NCBI RefSeq assembly: GCF_934424005.1
Contig: NZ_CAKRXI010000009.1
Coordinates: 1 to 64,000 of the forward strand
Reading direction: 5' to 3'
Length of the DNA stretch: 64,000 nt
Origin: an uncultured Blautia sp.
GTDB lineage: Bacteria; Bacillota; Clostridia; Lachnospirales; Lachnospiraceae
The notes beneath the pieces were generated by a model, which saw only the letters and a list, made by a program, of their open reading frames with translations, searched no databases and was not told where the DNA came from. Below, in pieces: positions 23,449-32,962 of this stretch (the stretch's first letter is position 1; every line of letters starts with the position of its first letter). A program made the position numbers and the translations under genes.

Positions 23449-26025
23449 ATGAATTTATTCCAAAAAGTATTCGGGACAAGAAGTGAGCATGAAGTTAAGC
23501 GTATCATGCCGCTTGTGGAGAAAACAGAATCACTCCGCCCGGAAATGCAGAAATTAACAGATGAACAGTTAAGAGACAAGACCAGAGAATTCAAGAAGCG
23601 TCTGAGTGAAGGCGAGACATTGGACGACCTTCTTCCAGAGGCTTTTGCGGTTGTACGTGAAGGTGCGAAACGAGTTCTTGGTATGGAACATTACCGTGTA
23701 CAGATCATCGGTGGTATCATTCTTCATCAGGGTCGTATCGCAGAGATGAAGACCGGTGAAGGTAAGACCCTTGTTTCTACACTTCCGGCATATCTGAATG
23801 CGCTGGAGGGTAAGGGTGTTCACATCGTAACGGTCAACGACTACCTGGCAAAACGAGATGCTGAGTGGATGGGTAAGGTTCATGAGTTCCTTGGACTGAC
23901 TGTTGGTGTTGTTCTGAACGATATGAAACCGGAAGAACGTCGTGCAGCATATGGATGCGATATTACTTATGTGACCAATAACGAACTTGGATTTGATTAT
24001 CTTCGTGATAACATGGTTATCTACAAAGAACAGCTGGTACAGAGAGATCTGCACTACTGTATCATCGATGAGATCGACTCCGTTCTGATTGATGAGGCAC
24101 GTACACCTCTGATCATTTCCGGACAGAGTGGTAAATCTACCAAGCTTTATGAAGTGTGTGACATCCTTGCTCAGCAGCTGGAGCGTGGTGAAGCCAGCCA
24201 TGAGATGACAAAGATGGCAGCCATCATGGGTGAAGAGGTTGTTGAGACCGGAGACTTTGTAGTAAATGAGAAAGATAAGATCGTCAACCTTACTGAACAG
24301 GGTGTGAAGAAGGTTGAAAAATTCTTTAATATTGAAAACCTGGCAGATCCGGAGAACCTGGAGATCCAGCACAACATCACACTGGCACTTCGTGCACATA
24401 ACCTGATGCACAAAGACCAGGATTATGTTGTAAAAGATGACGAGATTCTGATCGTTGATGAATTTACCGGACGTATCATGCCGGGACGTCGTTATTCTGA
24501 CGGACTTCATCAGGCGATCGAAGCAAAAGAACATGTTAAGGTCAAAAGAGAGAGTAAAACGCTTGCGACGATCACATTCCAGAACTTCTTTAATAAATAT
24601 GACAAGAAGGGCGGTATGACCGGTACAGCACTTACAGAAGAAAAAGAATTCCGTGATATCTACGGAATGGATGTTGTTGAGATCCCGACCAACAGACCGG
24701 TACAGCGTAAAGACCTCGAAGATGCCGTTTACATGACCAAGAAAGAAAAATTCAATGCAGTTGTTGAGGCAGTTAAAGAAGCTCATGCAAAACAGCAGCC
24801 GGTTCTGGTTGGTACGATTACCATTGAAACATCCGAACTTCTCAGCAAGATGCTCCGTCGTGAAGGTATTGCGCATAACGTACTGAATGCGAAGTTCCAT
24901 GAACTGGAGGCTGAGATCGTTGCACAGGCCGGACAGGCAGGAGCTGTTACAATTGCTACCAACATGGCAGGTCGTGGTACAGATATTAAGCTTGACGATG
25001 TGGCAAGAGAAGCCGGTGGTCTGAAGATCATTGGTACAGAACGTCATGAGTCCAGACGTATTGATAACCAGCTGCGTGGACGTTCCGGACGTCAGGGAGA
25101 TCCGGGTGAATCCCGTTTCTATATCTCTCTGGAAGATGATTTGATGCGTCTGTTTGGTTCTGAGAGACTGATGAAGATCTTTACTTCACTTGGTGTTGCT
25201 GAGAACGAGCAGATCGAACATAAAATGCTTTCCAATGCAATTCAGAAAGCACAGGAGAAAATCGAGTTCAATAACTTCGGTATCCGTAAAAATCTTCTGG
25301 ATTATGACCAGGTTAACAATGAACAGCGTGAGATTATTTACAAAGAGCGTCGTCAGGTTCTGGATGGTGAGAACATGCGTGATACGATCTACAAGATGAT
25401 CACAGATATTGTAGACAGTACAGTGGACATGTGTTTCTCCGATGATGTAGATGCAGTTGACTGGGATCTGAATGAGTTTAATACAACACTCCTTCCGATT
25501 ATTCCAATCGAGCCGCTTACTACAGAGAAAGTAAAAGGTAAGAGAAAAGATGAGATCAAACATCTGATCAAAGAGGAAGCTGTGAAGCTTTATGAAACGA
25601 AGGAATCTGAGTTCCCTGAAGCAGAGCAGCTGCGTGAACTTGAACGAGTAGTTCTTCTGAAATCCATCGACAGCAAGTGGATGGATCATATCGATGATAT
25701 GGAAATCCTTCGCCAGGGTATTGGGCTTGTAGGATACGGCCAGAGAGATCCGGTAGTAGAATACAAGATGAGTGCTTTTGAGATGTTCAACAATATGATC
25801 AGTTCTATTCAGGAAGATACGGTACGTATGCTGTATCATGTTCATGTTGAACAGAAGATTGAACGTGAGCAGGTAGCGAAGGTTACCGGAACAAACAAAG
25901 ATGACACATCCATTAAGAAACCGGTTCAGAGAAAAGAAGACAAGGTTTATCCGAACGATCCGTGTCCGTGCGGAAGCGGCAAAAAGTACAAACAGTGCTG
26001 TGGACGTAAATTGATGAAAGCATAA
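23449..26025 (+). CDS. secA: Preprotein translocase ATPase SecA
   Basis: An 858-aa motor protein of the Sec export pathway. The first nucleotide-binding domain has MKTGEGKT near residue 101. Other motifs are [43 protein letters not shown] and [13 protein letters not shown]. The C-terminus carries the zinc-binding SEC-C motif ([16 protein letters not shown]), which contacts SecB or the ribosome in other species. Length and order are standard. In many Firmicutes prfB follows directly; here about 5 kb of other genes separate them. Confidence 0.97.
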   Translation: MNLFQKVFGTRSEHEVKRIMPLVEKTESLRPEMQKLTDEQLRDKTREFKKRLSEGETLDDLLPEAFAVVREGAKRVLGMEHYRVQIIGGIILHQGRIAEMKTGEGKTLVSTLPAYLNALEGKGVHIVTVNDYLAKRDAEWMGKVHEFLGLTVGVVLNDMKPEERRAAYGCDITYVTNNELGFDYLRDNMVIYKEQLVQRDLHYCIIDEIDSVLIDEARTPLIISGQSGKSTKLYEVCDILAQQLERGEASHEMTKMAAIMGEEVVETGDFVVNEKDKIVNLTEQGVKKVEKFFNIENLADPENLEIQHNITLALRAHNLMHKDQDYVVKDDEILIVDEFTGRIMPGRRYSDGLHQAIEAKEHVKVKRESKTLATITFQNFFNKYDKKGGMTGTALTEEKEFRDIYGMDVVEIPTNRPVQRKDLEDAVYMTKKEKFNAVVEAVKEAHAKQQPVLVGTITIETSELLSKMLRREGIAHNVLNAKFHELEAEIVAQAGQAGAVTIATNMAGRGTDIKLDDVAREAGGLKIIGTERHESRRIDNQLRGRSGRQGDPGESRFYISLEDDLMRLFGSERLMKIFTSLGVAENEQIEHKMLSNAIQKAQEKIEFNNFGIRKNLLDYDQVNNEQREIIYKERRQVLDGENMRDTIYKMITDIVDSTVDMCFSDDVDAVDWDLNEFNTTLLPIIPIEPLTTEKVKGKRKDEIKHLIKEEAVKLYETKESEFPEAEQLRELERVVLLKSIDSKWMDHIDDMEILRQGIGLVGYGQRDPVVEYKMSAFEMFNNMISSIQEDTVRMLYHVHVEQKIEREQVAKVTGTNKDDTSIKKPVQRKEDKVYPNDPCPCGSGKKYKQCCGRKLMKA

Positions 26026-26041
26026 TATATTAATATATAAC

Positions 26042-26226
26042 AGAGCACCGATTCATATATTGATTCACAGGTAACCGGATAACGATCTGGCGAACTAACT
26101 GCTAACTATGACTAGACATTCTCTTAGGAGTGCCTTCGAGAATGAGTCATCGTAAGCAGTGGATTTTGCCAGAATCTAAAACCATCCGGAAATAACCTGT
26201 TCATTCAATATATGAAGCGGTGCTCT
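26042..26226 (+). ncRNA. Candidate 185-nt rod-shaped structured element after secA
   Basis: Nearly every part of this stretch pairs. AGAGCACCG (26042-26050) pairs with CGGTGCTCT (26218-26226), and TTCATATATTGA with TCAATATATGAA. Further inward ACAGGT pairs with ACCTGT, CCGGAT with ATCCGG, CTGGC with GCCAG, ACTGCT with AGCAGT, ATGACT with AGTCAT and ATTCTC with GAGAAT. The apex differs from elements A-E. It lies 17 nt past the secA stop. Possible roles are a 3'-UTR stabiliser, an independent RNA or a decayed inverted-repeat element. Confidence 0.6.
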
Positions 26227-26322
26227 TGTTTATATCGTGGGCAAGAAAACGCGCGACGCGCCAAAATAATATGGAATAAATTCCTGATATGTGACTGAAA
26301 TCATGCCGAGGTGAATTGTATA

Positions 26323-26359
26323 TCTAGCTTCTGGTCAGGTGTCGTAACAGCTGACACAG
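26323..26359. repeat. Inverted repeat in the secA-nitroreductase gap
   Basis: GCTTCTGGTCAG and CTGACACAGAAGC form a 12-bp stem with one bulge around a 12-nt loop. Between it and the rod element I see only a GC-rich CGCGCGACGCG patch near 26250. Confidence 0.45.
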
Positions 26360-26377
26360 AAGCGTAACATACAAAAA

Positions 26378-26413
26378 TTCCCTGCATGAATTTGGTTACA
26401 TACAGGGAGTTTA
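26378..26413 (-). terminator. Terminator of minus-strand nitroreductase
   Basis: Read on the minus strand, CTCCCTGTATG pairs with CATGCAGGGA and is followed by ATTTTTG. Confidence 0.75.
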
Positions 26414-26422
26414 TAATGCTAT

Positions 26423-26965
26423 TTAAAAGAATTTCGCAATTTCTTCAATTGGTTTACGGTGTGGGCGGATTGGTTCTTCGGCTGCCTTGCCGACTGCGAT
26501 AACGGATACAATAGTCTCTGTCTCCGGGATGTTCAGAATCTCGCGGAGTCTGTCTGCTTCACGGAGTCCCATGATCAGAGTGGACAGACCGAGATCTGTG
26601 GCTTTCAGAATGAGATTTTCGTTCTGCAGACCAAGATCGTAGCATCCCCATCCGTTGCCGAGTTCGTTATCAGCACTGCCGTCTTTCTGAAAACCGGCGC
26701 GGTCATGAACGAAGGTTGTGATGATCAGTGCGGCATGTTCCGATTTACCGGCATTTCCGGCATCCGGCAGGCATTCCATGCGGATTTTATCTGCCATCTC
26801 TTCTGACAGGACACAGTAATAACGGCCGGTCTGGGAGTTTTTCCATGATGGAGCTTCCTGTGCGGCACGAAGCAGTTCTTCCATTTGTTCTCTGGTGACA
26901 CCGGCACTGTATTTGCGGACAGTTCTTCTTGTTTCTAATACTTTCTGAAATTCCATGACATTCAA
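26423..26965 (-). CDS. Nitroreductase family protein
   Basis: A 180-aa FMN-dependent oxidoreductase with the FMN-phosphate motif RRTVRKYSAG near residues 13-22. A QEAPSWKNSQTGRYYCVLS segment and a C-terminal IPETETIVSVIAVGKAAEEPIRP follow. The PSWKNSQ motif marks a different subgroup from the nitroreductase gene at 8.1 kb. The substrate is unknown. It is monocistronic on the minus strand, with an AAGGAGG ribosome site and a terminator. Confidence 0.9.
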   Translation of the reverse strand: MNVMEFQKVLETRRTVRKYSAGVTREQMEELLRAAQEAPSWKNSQTGRYYCVLSEEMADKIRMECLPDAGNAGKSEHAALIITTFVHDRAGFQKDGSADNELGNGWGCYDLGLQNENLILKATDLGLSTLIMGLREADRLREILNIPETETIVSVIAVGKAAEEPIRPHRKPIEEIAKFF

Positions 26966-27114
26966 GCCTCCTTAATATGTAAATGAAATGGCATACAGGA
27001 AATTCTGTATGCCATTATTATGCCATTTTACGTCAGAAAATGCAATTCTGCAGAACTGTTTATATACAAATATCCGACACGATAAGGGACTTTTGTTCAA
27101 AATTTCAAGATGTA

Positions 27115-28032
27115 TCATCGGATAAACAGATATGCTGTATATCCGATATAACTCAGTACACAGATAGCTCCTTCTGTACGGTTCATAGACTTCCTGGTAT
27201 ATGCAAAAACAAACAGCAGGATTCCGCTTACCAGCAGAATTGCACAGTCAATAACAGATTCAGACAGGATATGAAGCGGTGAGATCGTAGCTGACATACC
27301 CAGGATAAAAAGAATATTGAAAATATTCGATCCGATTGCATTTCCAAGAGCCAGGCCGCTGTCTCCTTTTCGTGTAGCTACGATTGAAGTCACAAGCTCT
27401 GGCAGGGAGGTACCGATCGCAACAATGGTGAGACCGATAAAGTTCTGGCTCACACCAAATGATACTGCAATCTGGCTTGCATTGTTGACTACAAGATTAC
27501 CACCGAAGATAACGGCAACAAGCCCACCGGCGATAAAGATAAGAGATTTATACAAAGGCATGCTCTTTTCATCCGGACAGCTGCTTCTTGTTTTTAAAGC
27601 AGAGAGAATCATATTTACAATGTAGAAAATCATTCCGGCAAGAAGCAGGATCCCTTCCAGTCTGCTGAGTCTGCCGTCTGCGATCATAACACAGAGAATC
27701 GTAGTGATCAGAATATTAACCGGCATATCTCGTTTCAGAATATCGCGGTTTGTTTTGAAACCAGCCATAAAAGCACAGATACCAACAACGACGAGTCCGT
27801 TAAAAATATTGGAACCGATAATATTGCTGACAGCAATATCATTGTTGCCGGCAAGCGCTGCATTGATGCTGACAGAAGCTTCCGGGGCACTGGTTCCCAT
27901 AGCAACGATCGTAAGACCTATGATGACGCTGGGAATCTTGAGAAACCTGGCGAGTGAAGAACTTCCCTCCACAAAAAAATCAGCACCTTTAATTAATAAT
28001 ACAAAGCCGATAATCAGTAACAGATATTCCAT
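27115..28032 (-). CDS. Calcium/sodium antiporter family protein (probable Mn2+-linked exporter)
   Basis: A 305-aa membrane exchanger of the CaCA/YrbG family with about ten hydrophobic helices. Both inverted alpha-repeats show the ion-site pattern: VAMGTSAPEASVSINAALAGNNDIAVSNIIGSNIFN near residues 43-80 and VAIGTSLPELVTSIVATRKGDSGLALGNAIGSNIFN near 202-240. Annotation by homology would say Ca2+/Na+. The upstream yybP-ykoY Mn2+ riboswitch implies induction by Mn2+, so Mn2+ export (or Ca2+/Mn2+) is more likely. The start follows AAAGGAG. Confidence 0.9.
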   Translation of the reverse strand: MEYLLLIIGFVLLIKGADFFVEGSSSLARFLKIPSVIIGLTIVAMGTSAPEASVSINAALAGNNDIAVSNIIGSNIFNGLVVVGICAFMAGFKTNRDILKRDMPVNILITTILCVMIADGRLSRLEGILLLAGMIFYIVNMILSALKTRSSCPDEKSMPLYKSLIFIAGGLVAVIFGGNLVVNNASQIAVSFGVSQNFIGLTIVAIGTSLPELVTSIVATRKGDSGLALGNAIGSNIFNILFILGMSATISPLHILSESVIDCAILLVSGILLFVFAYTRKSMNRTEGAICVLSYIGYTAYLFIR

Positions 28033-28064
28033 ATAAGCTCCTTTCCTGTGATAAAGGTATGGAA

Positions 28065-28203
28065 TAAAAAAGAGACCTCTATCACATCAAAAAAATTGAT
28101 TGATAAAAGTCTCGTTGATTACAACAATAACCGGCCGCAGGGCGTGATGACGATCATTGTTTCACCCTGTATGCAGGATGATAACTACTCCCTCTTATTG
28201 ATA
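28065..28203 (-). promoter_or_regulatory. yybP-ykoY (Mn2+) riboswitch with terminator
   Basis: On the minus strand, P1 pairs ATAAGAG (28199-28193) with CTTTTAT (28109-28103). The conserved GGGAGTAG follows P1. Next come GAAACAATGATCGTCATCACG, split here as GAAACAAT then GATCGTCATCACG, the CCGG loop and finally ACGAGAC. All match the yybP-ykoY aptamer. The 3' strand of P1 overlaps a terminator whose stem pairs GAGAC with GTCTC, followed by T6. Mn2+ binding would stabilise P1 and prevent termination. Confidence 0.88.
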
Positions 28204-28252
28204 TTATAGTAAACAAATGGAAAGAAAATGTCAAACAAAAATTTATTTTATT

Positions 28253-29080
28253 TTATTCGTAGGATGGTGCTTTCCCAAACTGTTTCTTATATGCCCGGAC
28301 AAACGTTGTATAATCACGAAATCCACTCGCCAGTGCAGCTTTCATAACGGGTATTCCCTGACTGATGAGAGAGCGTGCCATGAGGAGCCGCTTACTGGTA
28401 ATATAGTTGTGGATAGTGTAGCCGGTCTCATTTTTGAATTTTCGCATCATATGATATTTGCTGAGAAAAAATCGCTCTGCAAGTTGATCAATTGAGAGAT
28501 TTTCTGATAGATTGCGGTTGATATATTTCAGTAGCTGCTCCACCTGTGTGTCAGAAGAATATGCTTTTTTATCCGGGGAACTGCTCGTGCGAAGAAAAAT
28601 TCGATTGATATATATCATAAATTGAGTAAACAGCGCATCTTTCAGTACCGGATCTCCAAAATGTTTATTCTGTAAGGTCTGCTCTATTTCTGGAAGCAGA
28701 TCTTTCAGGCGTTCCTGCAGGGCAGAATCGGCTCTTACAAGGTTGAAACTGCGATCATTTGCTTTTTGAAAGCAGGTATTCAATTCCTGGCAGGAAAGAT
28801 CATCACGAATCCAGAAAATATAGCGCTCATACGGAATCGATGGATCAATCTCTGGTTTGTGGATCGCACCCTGGCTGACAAGCAGAATATCCCGTGGTTT
28901 CAGATGATATGCTTTTCCTTCTATATGATAGGTTACCTTCCCGGAAATAAAAACAATGATTTTATGAAAATCATGATAATGATAAGAAAAATCTTTCTTT
29001 GTCTGGTCATTGATATGGAACAGTCGAAAATCTTCTTTCAGATATCCGGTTTTTTCGAGATTATACTGTGAATAATCCAT
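28253..29080 (-). CDS. AraC family transcriptional regulator
   Basis: A 275-aa regulator with an N-terminal cupin-like sensor domain (residues about 15-110: HYHDFHKIIVFISGKVTYHIEGKAYHLKPRDILL) and a C-terminal double helix-turn-helix (about 175-272: SIDQLAERFFLSKYHMMRKFKNETGYTIHNYI, then a second helix pair ending YKKQFGKAPS). The effector is unknown. It is divergent from the dapF-like gene across a 180-bp AT-rich spacer. The Mn2+ riboswitch lies between its 3' end and the antiporter gene, so it is probably a separate transcript. Confidence 0.92.
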   Translation of the reverse strand: MDYSQYNLEKTGYLKEDFRLFHINDQTKKDFSYHYHDFHKIIVFISGKVTYHIEGKAYHLKPRDILLVSQGAIHKPEIDPSIPYERYIFWIRDDLSCQELNTCFQKANDRSFNLVRADSALQERLKDLLPEIEQTLQNKHFGDPVLKDALFTQFMIYINRIFLRTSSSPDKKAYSSDTQVEQLLKYINRNLSENLSIDQLAERFFLSKYHMMRKFKNETGYTIHNYITSKRLLMARSLISQGIPVMKAALASGFRDYTTFVRAYKKQFGKAPSYE

Positions 29081-29269
29081 GAGATACCTCCTCAGAAAAC
29101 GAATGTTTGCGATATATTAGGATTTTATATAATCATTTTATTATATTATAGCATTTTTTGCAATATAGCACGCATTTTATTCTATATACATAGCAAAAAG
29201 AAAACTATATACTGAAACAAAAGACGTACGTAAATACGATTACTTAATTCGGAAAGAGAGGATATGGTT

Positions 29270-30118
29270 ATGGATAACTGTATTACAATGATAAAATATC
29301 AGGGACTTGGAAATGATTATCTGGTGCTGGATCCAAACAAAAACCGTGTACAACTTCAAGGCAAGAAAATCGCACTGCTGTGCCAGCGAGGCTTTGGACT
29401 TGGCGCAGACGGTATTCTCTACGGACCGATTGAAATTGATGGAAAGATGGGCGTTCGTATTTTTAACTCAGATGGAAGTGAAGCTGCCATCAGTGGAAAC
29501 GGTGTCCGTATTTTTGCAAAATATCTGATGGATCATGAATATGTAAAAGAGCAGAAATTCAGTATTCAGACACTTTCCGGACCGATCGAGGTGGAATGCC
29601 TGAACAATCGTGCTACTGAATTTCGTGTAAAAATGGGCAAAGCCTCTTTTATCTCCAGGGAAATTCCGGTAACTGGAGAAGTTCGTGAAGTAATCAATGA
29701 GTCCTTTACTTTTCATAATAAAGAATACAAAGCTACCTGTCTGACCGTTGGAAATCCACATTGCATTATTTTTATGAATCAGGTGACACCGGAACTGGCA
29801 AAAGAGCTCGGACCATATGTGGAAAATGCTGATGAATTCCCGGAAAAAATGAATCTTCAGATTTGCCGCAAGATCGATACAGGCAACCTGGACATTGAAA
29901 TCTGGGAGAGAGGTTCGGGATATACAAAAGCCTCCGGAACAGGAAGCTGTGCGGCAGCTGTGGCAGCATACAGACTTGGACTTGTTGAAAACAGAGTCAA
30001 TGTAAATCAGCCAGGCGGTATGATCCAGATTGACATCAAAGATGACGATACGATTTACATGACCGGCAGCGTCGGATATGTTGCAGATATGAGCGTGGCG
30101 GAAGGCTTTTTCTCATAA
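29270..30118 (+). CDS. dapF: Diaminopimelate epimerase homologue lacking both catalytic Cys
   Basis: A 282-aa protein of the DapF fold, which normally interconverts LL- and meso-diaminopimelate. N- and C-terminal halves are clear: GLGNDYLVLD, NSDGSEAAISGNGVR, then GNPHCIIF, ERGSGYTKASGTGSCAAA. In classical DapF the catalytic acid/base Cys sit in CGNG and ACG(T/S)G. Here both positions are Ser (Ser75, codon AGT; Ser222, codon TCC). The GAGAGG site suits the ATG at 29270 better than the one at 29264. It may be a Ser/Ser DapF variant or an enzyme with a different substrate. Confidence 0.85.
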   Translation: MDNCITMIKYQGLGNDYLVLDPNKNRVQLQGKKIALLCQRGFGLGADGILYGPIEIDGKMGVRIFNSDGSEAAISGNGVRIFAKYLMDHEYVKEQKFSIQTLSGPIEVECLNNRATEFRVKMGKASFISREIPVTGEVREVINESFTFHNKEYKATCLTVGNPHCIIFMNQVTPELAKELGPYVENADEFPEKMNLQICRKIDTGNLDIEIWERGSGYTKASGTGSCAAAVAAYRLGLVENRVNVNQPGGMIQIDIKDDDTIYMTGSVGYVADMSVAEGFFS

Positions 30119-30236
30119 GTGAATCATAGTAAAAGACGTATTTTAGAGGGAACAGTACAGGACGACTGTTCCTTTTCTTTTGGCATTATGGTAAGATATA
30201 GCCAATATTATTGAAAATATCAAGGAGGAGTTTTCC

Positions 30237-31037
30237 ATGAATATAACAATGCTTGGAACAGGAAATGCAATGGTTACGGAGTGCTATAACACATGTTTTG
30301 TGGTGGAGGATGGGGATAAACATCTTCTTGTGGACGGTGGTGGTGGAAACACGCTGCTTCGTCAGCTGAAACAGGCCGGTTTTGACTGGAAAGATATGAG
30401 AGAAATTTTCGTGACTCACAAACATGTGGACCATCTTATGGGAATTATCTGGATGATCCGTATGATCTGCCAGAATATGAAACAGGGGCAGTATGAGGGA
30501 GAAGCCTGGATCTACGGACATGATGAAGTAATCAGTCTGTTGAAAGACTTTGCGGAGAAACTCTACCCGGCAAAACAGACCTGTTTTATCGGAGACCGCC
30601 TGCATCTGGTTGTCGTAAACGATGGCGAAGAAAGAGAACTGATGGGGCATAAGGTCACCTTTTTTGACATTCAGTCTACAAAAGCAAAACAGTACGGGTT
30701 CTGTATGGATATGGGAAACGGCGAGAAGCTTACCTGCTGTGGAGATGAACCATATAATGAATGCGAGAAAAAATATGCCGAGAACAGCAAATGGCTGCTT
30801 CATGAGGCATTCTGTCTGTATGATCAGGCGGATATTTTTCATCCATATGAGAAACACCATTCCACAGCCAAAGATGCCAGTGAACTGGCAGAACAGCTGG
30901 GAGTGCAGAATCTGATCCTTTATCACACAGAGGATAAAAATATTGCACGTCGTAAAGAATTATATACAGAAGAGGGAAAGAAATATTTCAGCGGAAATCT
31001 GTACGTGCCGGAAGATCTGGAAAAGATTGAATTATAG
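30237..31037 (+). CDS. MBL-fold metallohydrolase (RNase Z-like)
   Basis: A 266-aa metallo-beta-lactamase-fold protein. Metal-binding motifs are THKHVDHLMG (residues about 60-69), LLHEAFC and, near the C-terminus, HSTAKDASELAEQLGVQNLILYHTED, which resemble the RNase Z/arylsulfatase subgroup. The N-terminal MLGTGNAM is also typical. The canonical HxHxDH appears as HKHVDH. It lacks an obvious RNase Z exosite arm, so tRNA processing is not assured. A strong AAGGAGGAG ribosome site precedes it. It is monocistronic or co-transcribed with dapF. Confidence 0.88.
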   Translation: MNITMLGTGNAMVTECYNTCFVVEDGDKHLLVDGGGGNTLLRQLKQAGFDWKDMREIFVTHKHVDHLMGIIWMIRMICQNMKQGQYEGEAWIYGHDEVISLLKDFAEKLYPAKQTCFIGDRLHLVVVNDGEERELMGHKVTFFDIQSTKAKQYGFCMDMGNGEKLTCCGDEPYNECEKKYAENSKWLLHEAFCLYDQADIFHPYEKHHSTAKDASELAEQLGVQNLILYHTEDKNIARRKELYTEEGKKYFSGNLYVPEDLEKIEL

Positions 31038-31105
31038 GCAAAATTATGGTATTGTATAACAGTATATGATTATTTATATTTATTATATAGAAAGAAGGTG
31101 AAGCT

Positions 31106-32234
31106 GTGGTTGAATTAGATCAGTTCAAGAGTATTCTTGCAACATACACAGAACCATTAGTGGAAGTGAGGGATTCACTTTGACCTCGCTAATAAAGAGC
31201 AGAGGGTTGAAGAATTAGAGCGTGAAATGGAAGCGCCGGACTTCTGGGATAATGCAGAAGTTTCCCAGCAGAAGATGAAAGAACTCAAGAGCATGAAGGA
31301 CGATATGGAAATCTATCACAGTTTGGAAACCCAGATGGAAGATATGGAGACCATGATCGAGATGGGCTATGAGGAAAATGATCCGGAAATCATTCCGGAG
31401 ATTCAGGAAATGCTGGATGAATTCCAGAAGAATTTTGACAGTATTCGTGTCAAAACTTTATTATCAGGAGAATATGACAGTGAAAATGCGATCATTAAGC
31501 TAAATGCCGGAGCAGGTGGAACAGAAGCCTGCGACTGGTGTGGAATGCTTTATCGTATGTACAGCCGCTGGGTAGACCGTAAGGGATTTACAATGGAAGT
31601 TCTGGATTATCTGGATGGAGATGAAGCAGGTGTCAAGTCTGTTACATTCCAGGTAAATGGTGAAAATGCTTATGGTTATCTGAAATCCGAAAAGGGTGTA
31701 CATCGTCTGGTACGTATTTCACCGTTTAATGCAGCCGGTAAACGTCAGACCTCATTTGTGTCCTGCGATGTTATGCCGGATATTAAAAAAGATCTGGATG
31801 TTGAGATCAATGATGATGATATCCGTATTGATACCTATCGAAGCAGTGGTGCCGGCGGACAGCACATCAACAAGACATCTTCTGCAATCCGTATCACACA
31901 TTTCCCTACAGGAATCGTGGTACAGTGCCAGAATGAACGTTCTCAGCATATGAATAAAGATAAGGCCATGCAGATGCTGAAAGCGAAGCTGTATCTTCTG
32001 AAACAGCAGGAAGCAGAGGCAAAGCTTTCCGGTATTCGTGGTGAAGTTACTGATATCGGCTGGGGAAACCAGATCAGATCCTATGTTATGCAGCCATATA
32101 CGATGGTAAAAGACCACAGAACCAGTGAAGAGACCGGTAATGTGGATGCCGTCCTGGATGGAGACATTGATCCATTCATTAATGCATATCTGAAATGGAT
32201 TGCTCTGTCAAATAAACCAGCAGAGCAGCAGTAA
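31106..32234 (+). CDS. prfB: Peptide chain release factor 2, programmed +1 frameshift
   Basis: RF2 ends translation at UGA and UAA. Frame 0 starts at GTG 31106 (AAGAAGGTGAAG ribosome site) and encodes 25 aa before a UGA at 31181-31183 in the context CTT-TGA-C. An SD-like AGTGAGGG lies just upstream. A +1 shift continues from GAC at 31182 as DLANKEQRVEELEREM to the stop at 32234, giving about 375 aa. The codon-recognition motif SPF and the catalytic GGQ (GAGGQHINKT) are present. This is the classical RF2 autoregulatory shift, not a mutation. Confidence 0.96.
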
Positions 32235-32336
32235 TCCCAGCGTGTGCTGCGAACGAGGTAAGCAGTAACACAAAATCAGTTTTCAGCCTGTTTGGAGCGA
32301 CAAAAAAATCCTTGCAGAGTGTGGGCTGGTATGATA

Positions 32337-32404
32337 ACATATCCCTCGTAGGGAAACACGTGTCCTTGATATATGGACATGCCCGAAGAGGGATATGTAT
32401 TATT
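32337..32404 (+). terminator. Structured terminator-like hairpin after prfB
   Basis: An 11-bp perfect outer stem (ACATATCCCTC at 32337-32347, GAGGGATATGT at 32388-32398) encloses an inner GTGTCC/GGACAT hairpin and is followed by ATTATTTT. The rest of the 250-bp gap shows no gene. Confidence 0.65.
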
Positions 32405-32484
32405 TTGGTTACAAGTAGTATCCATAATGTGACGGATATACACTGTAAAAGGATTAAGGACTCAACAGGAACAGGAAGATTGGA

Positions 32485-32937
32485 ATGGAAAAAATAACAG
32501 AGAAGAAAAAGTATTTTGTAGTCAGGGAGCGGGCAGTTCCGGAAGTATTGTTGAAGGTGGTACAGGCAAAGCGCCTGCTTGATTCAGGCAGGGCACAGAC
32601 TGTGCAGGATGCAGCAGAACAGACCGGAATCAGTCGAAGCTCCTTTTATAAATATAAGGATGATATTTTTCCTTTTCACGAAGAGGCAAGAGGAAAGACC
32701 ATTACCTTCATTATTCAGATGGATGATGAACCTGGACTTTTATCTGTGGTACTTCAGACCATTGCACATTTTCATGGAAATATTCTTACGATTCATCAGA
32801 GTATTCCAATCAATGGAATTGCAACTCTCACACTCAGTGTAGATATTCTTCCGGGAGAGGGAGATGCAGAGGCCATGGTTGAAGAAATTGAAAGTCGGGA
32901 AGGAATTCATTATCTGAAGATCCTTGGAAGAGAATAG
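32485..32937 (+). CDS. ACT domain protein (UPF0735/PheB-like)
   Basis: A 150-aa protein. An N-terminal helix-turn-helix-like segment (TVQDAAEQTGISRSSFYKYKD, residues about 38-58) is followed by a C-terminal ACT domain (about 70-148: TFIIQMDDEPGLLSVVLQTIAHFHGNILTIHQ). ACT domains bind amino acids, and this family is usually encoded next to homoserine dehydrogenase, as here (25 nt before hom). A regulatory role in threonine/aspartate metabolism is inferred. Confidence 0.85.
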   Translation: MEKITEKKKYFVVRERAVPEVLLKVVQAKRLLDSGRAQTVQDAAEQTGISRSSFYKYKDDIFPFHEEARGKTITFIIQMDDEPGLLSVVLQTIAHFHGNILTIHQSIPINGIATLTLSVDILPGEGDAEAMVEEIESREGIHYLKILGRE

Positions 32938-32962
32938 AAATTTTTTTACATAGGAGGAAGAT

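Noticed and set aside
23569..25047. 492-codon open frame antisense to secA
   Set aside because: It mirrors secA codons, has no ribosome site, and its Cys/Phe/Leu-rich composition is that of a reverse-strand shadow.
26042..26226. Insertion sequence remnant after secA
   Set aside because: No transposase trace or target-site duplication was seen; nested pairing rather than simple terminal repeats dominates.
31106..31183. prfB as a broken gene because of the early UGA
   Set aside because: The UGA sits in the classical RF2 +1 shift context and the next frame continues perfectly with the family sequence.
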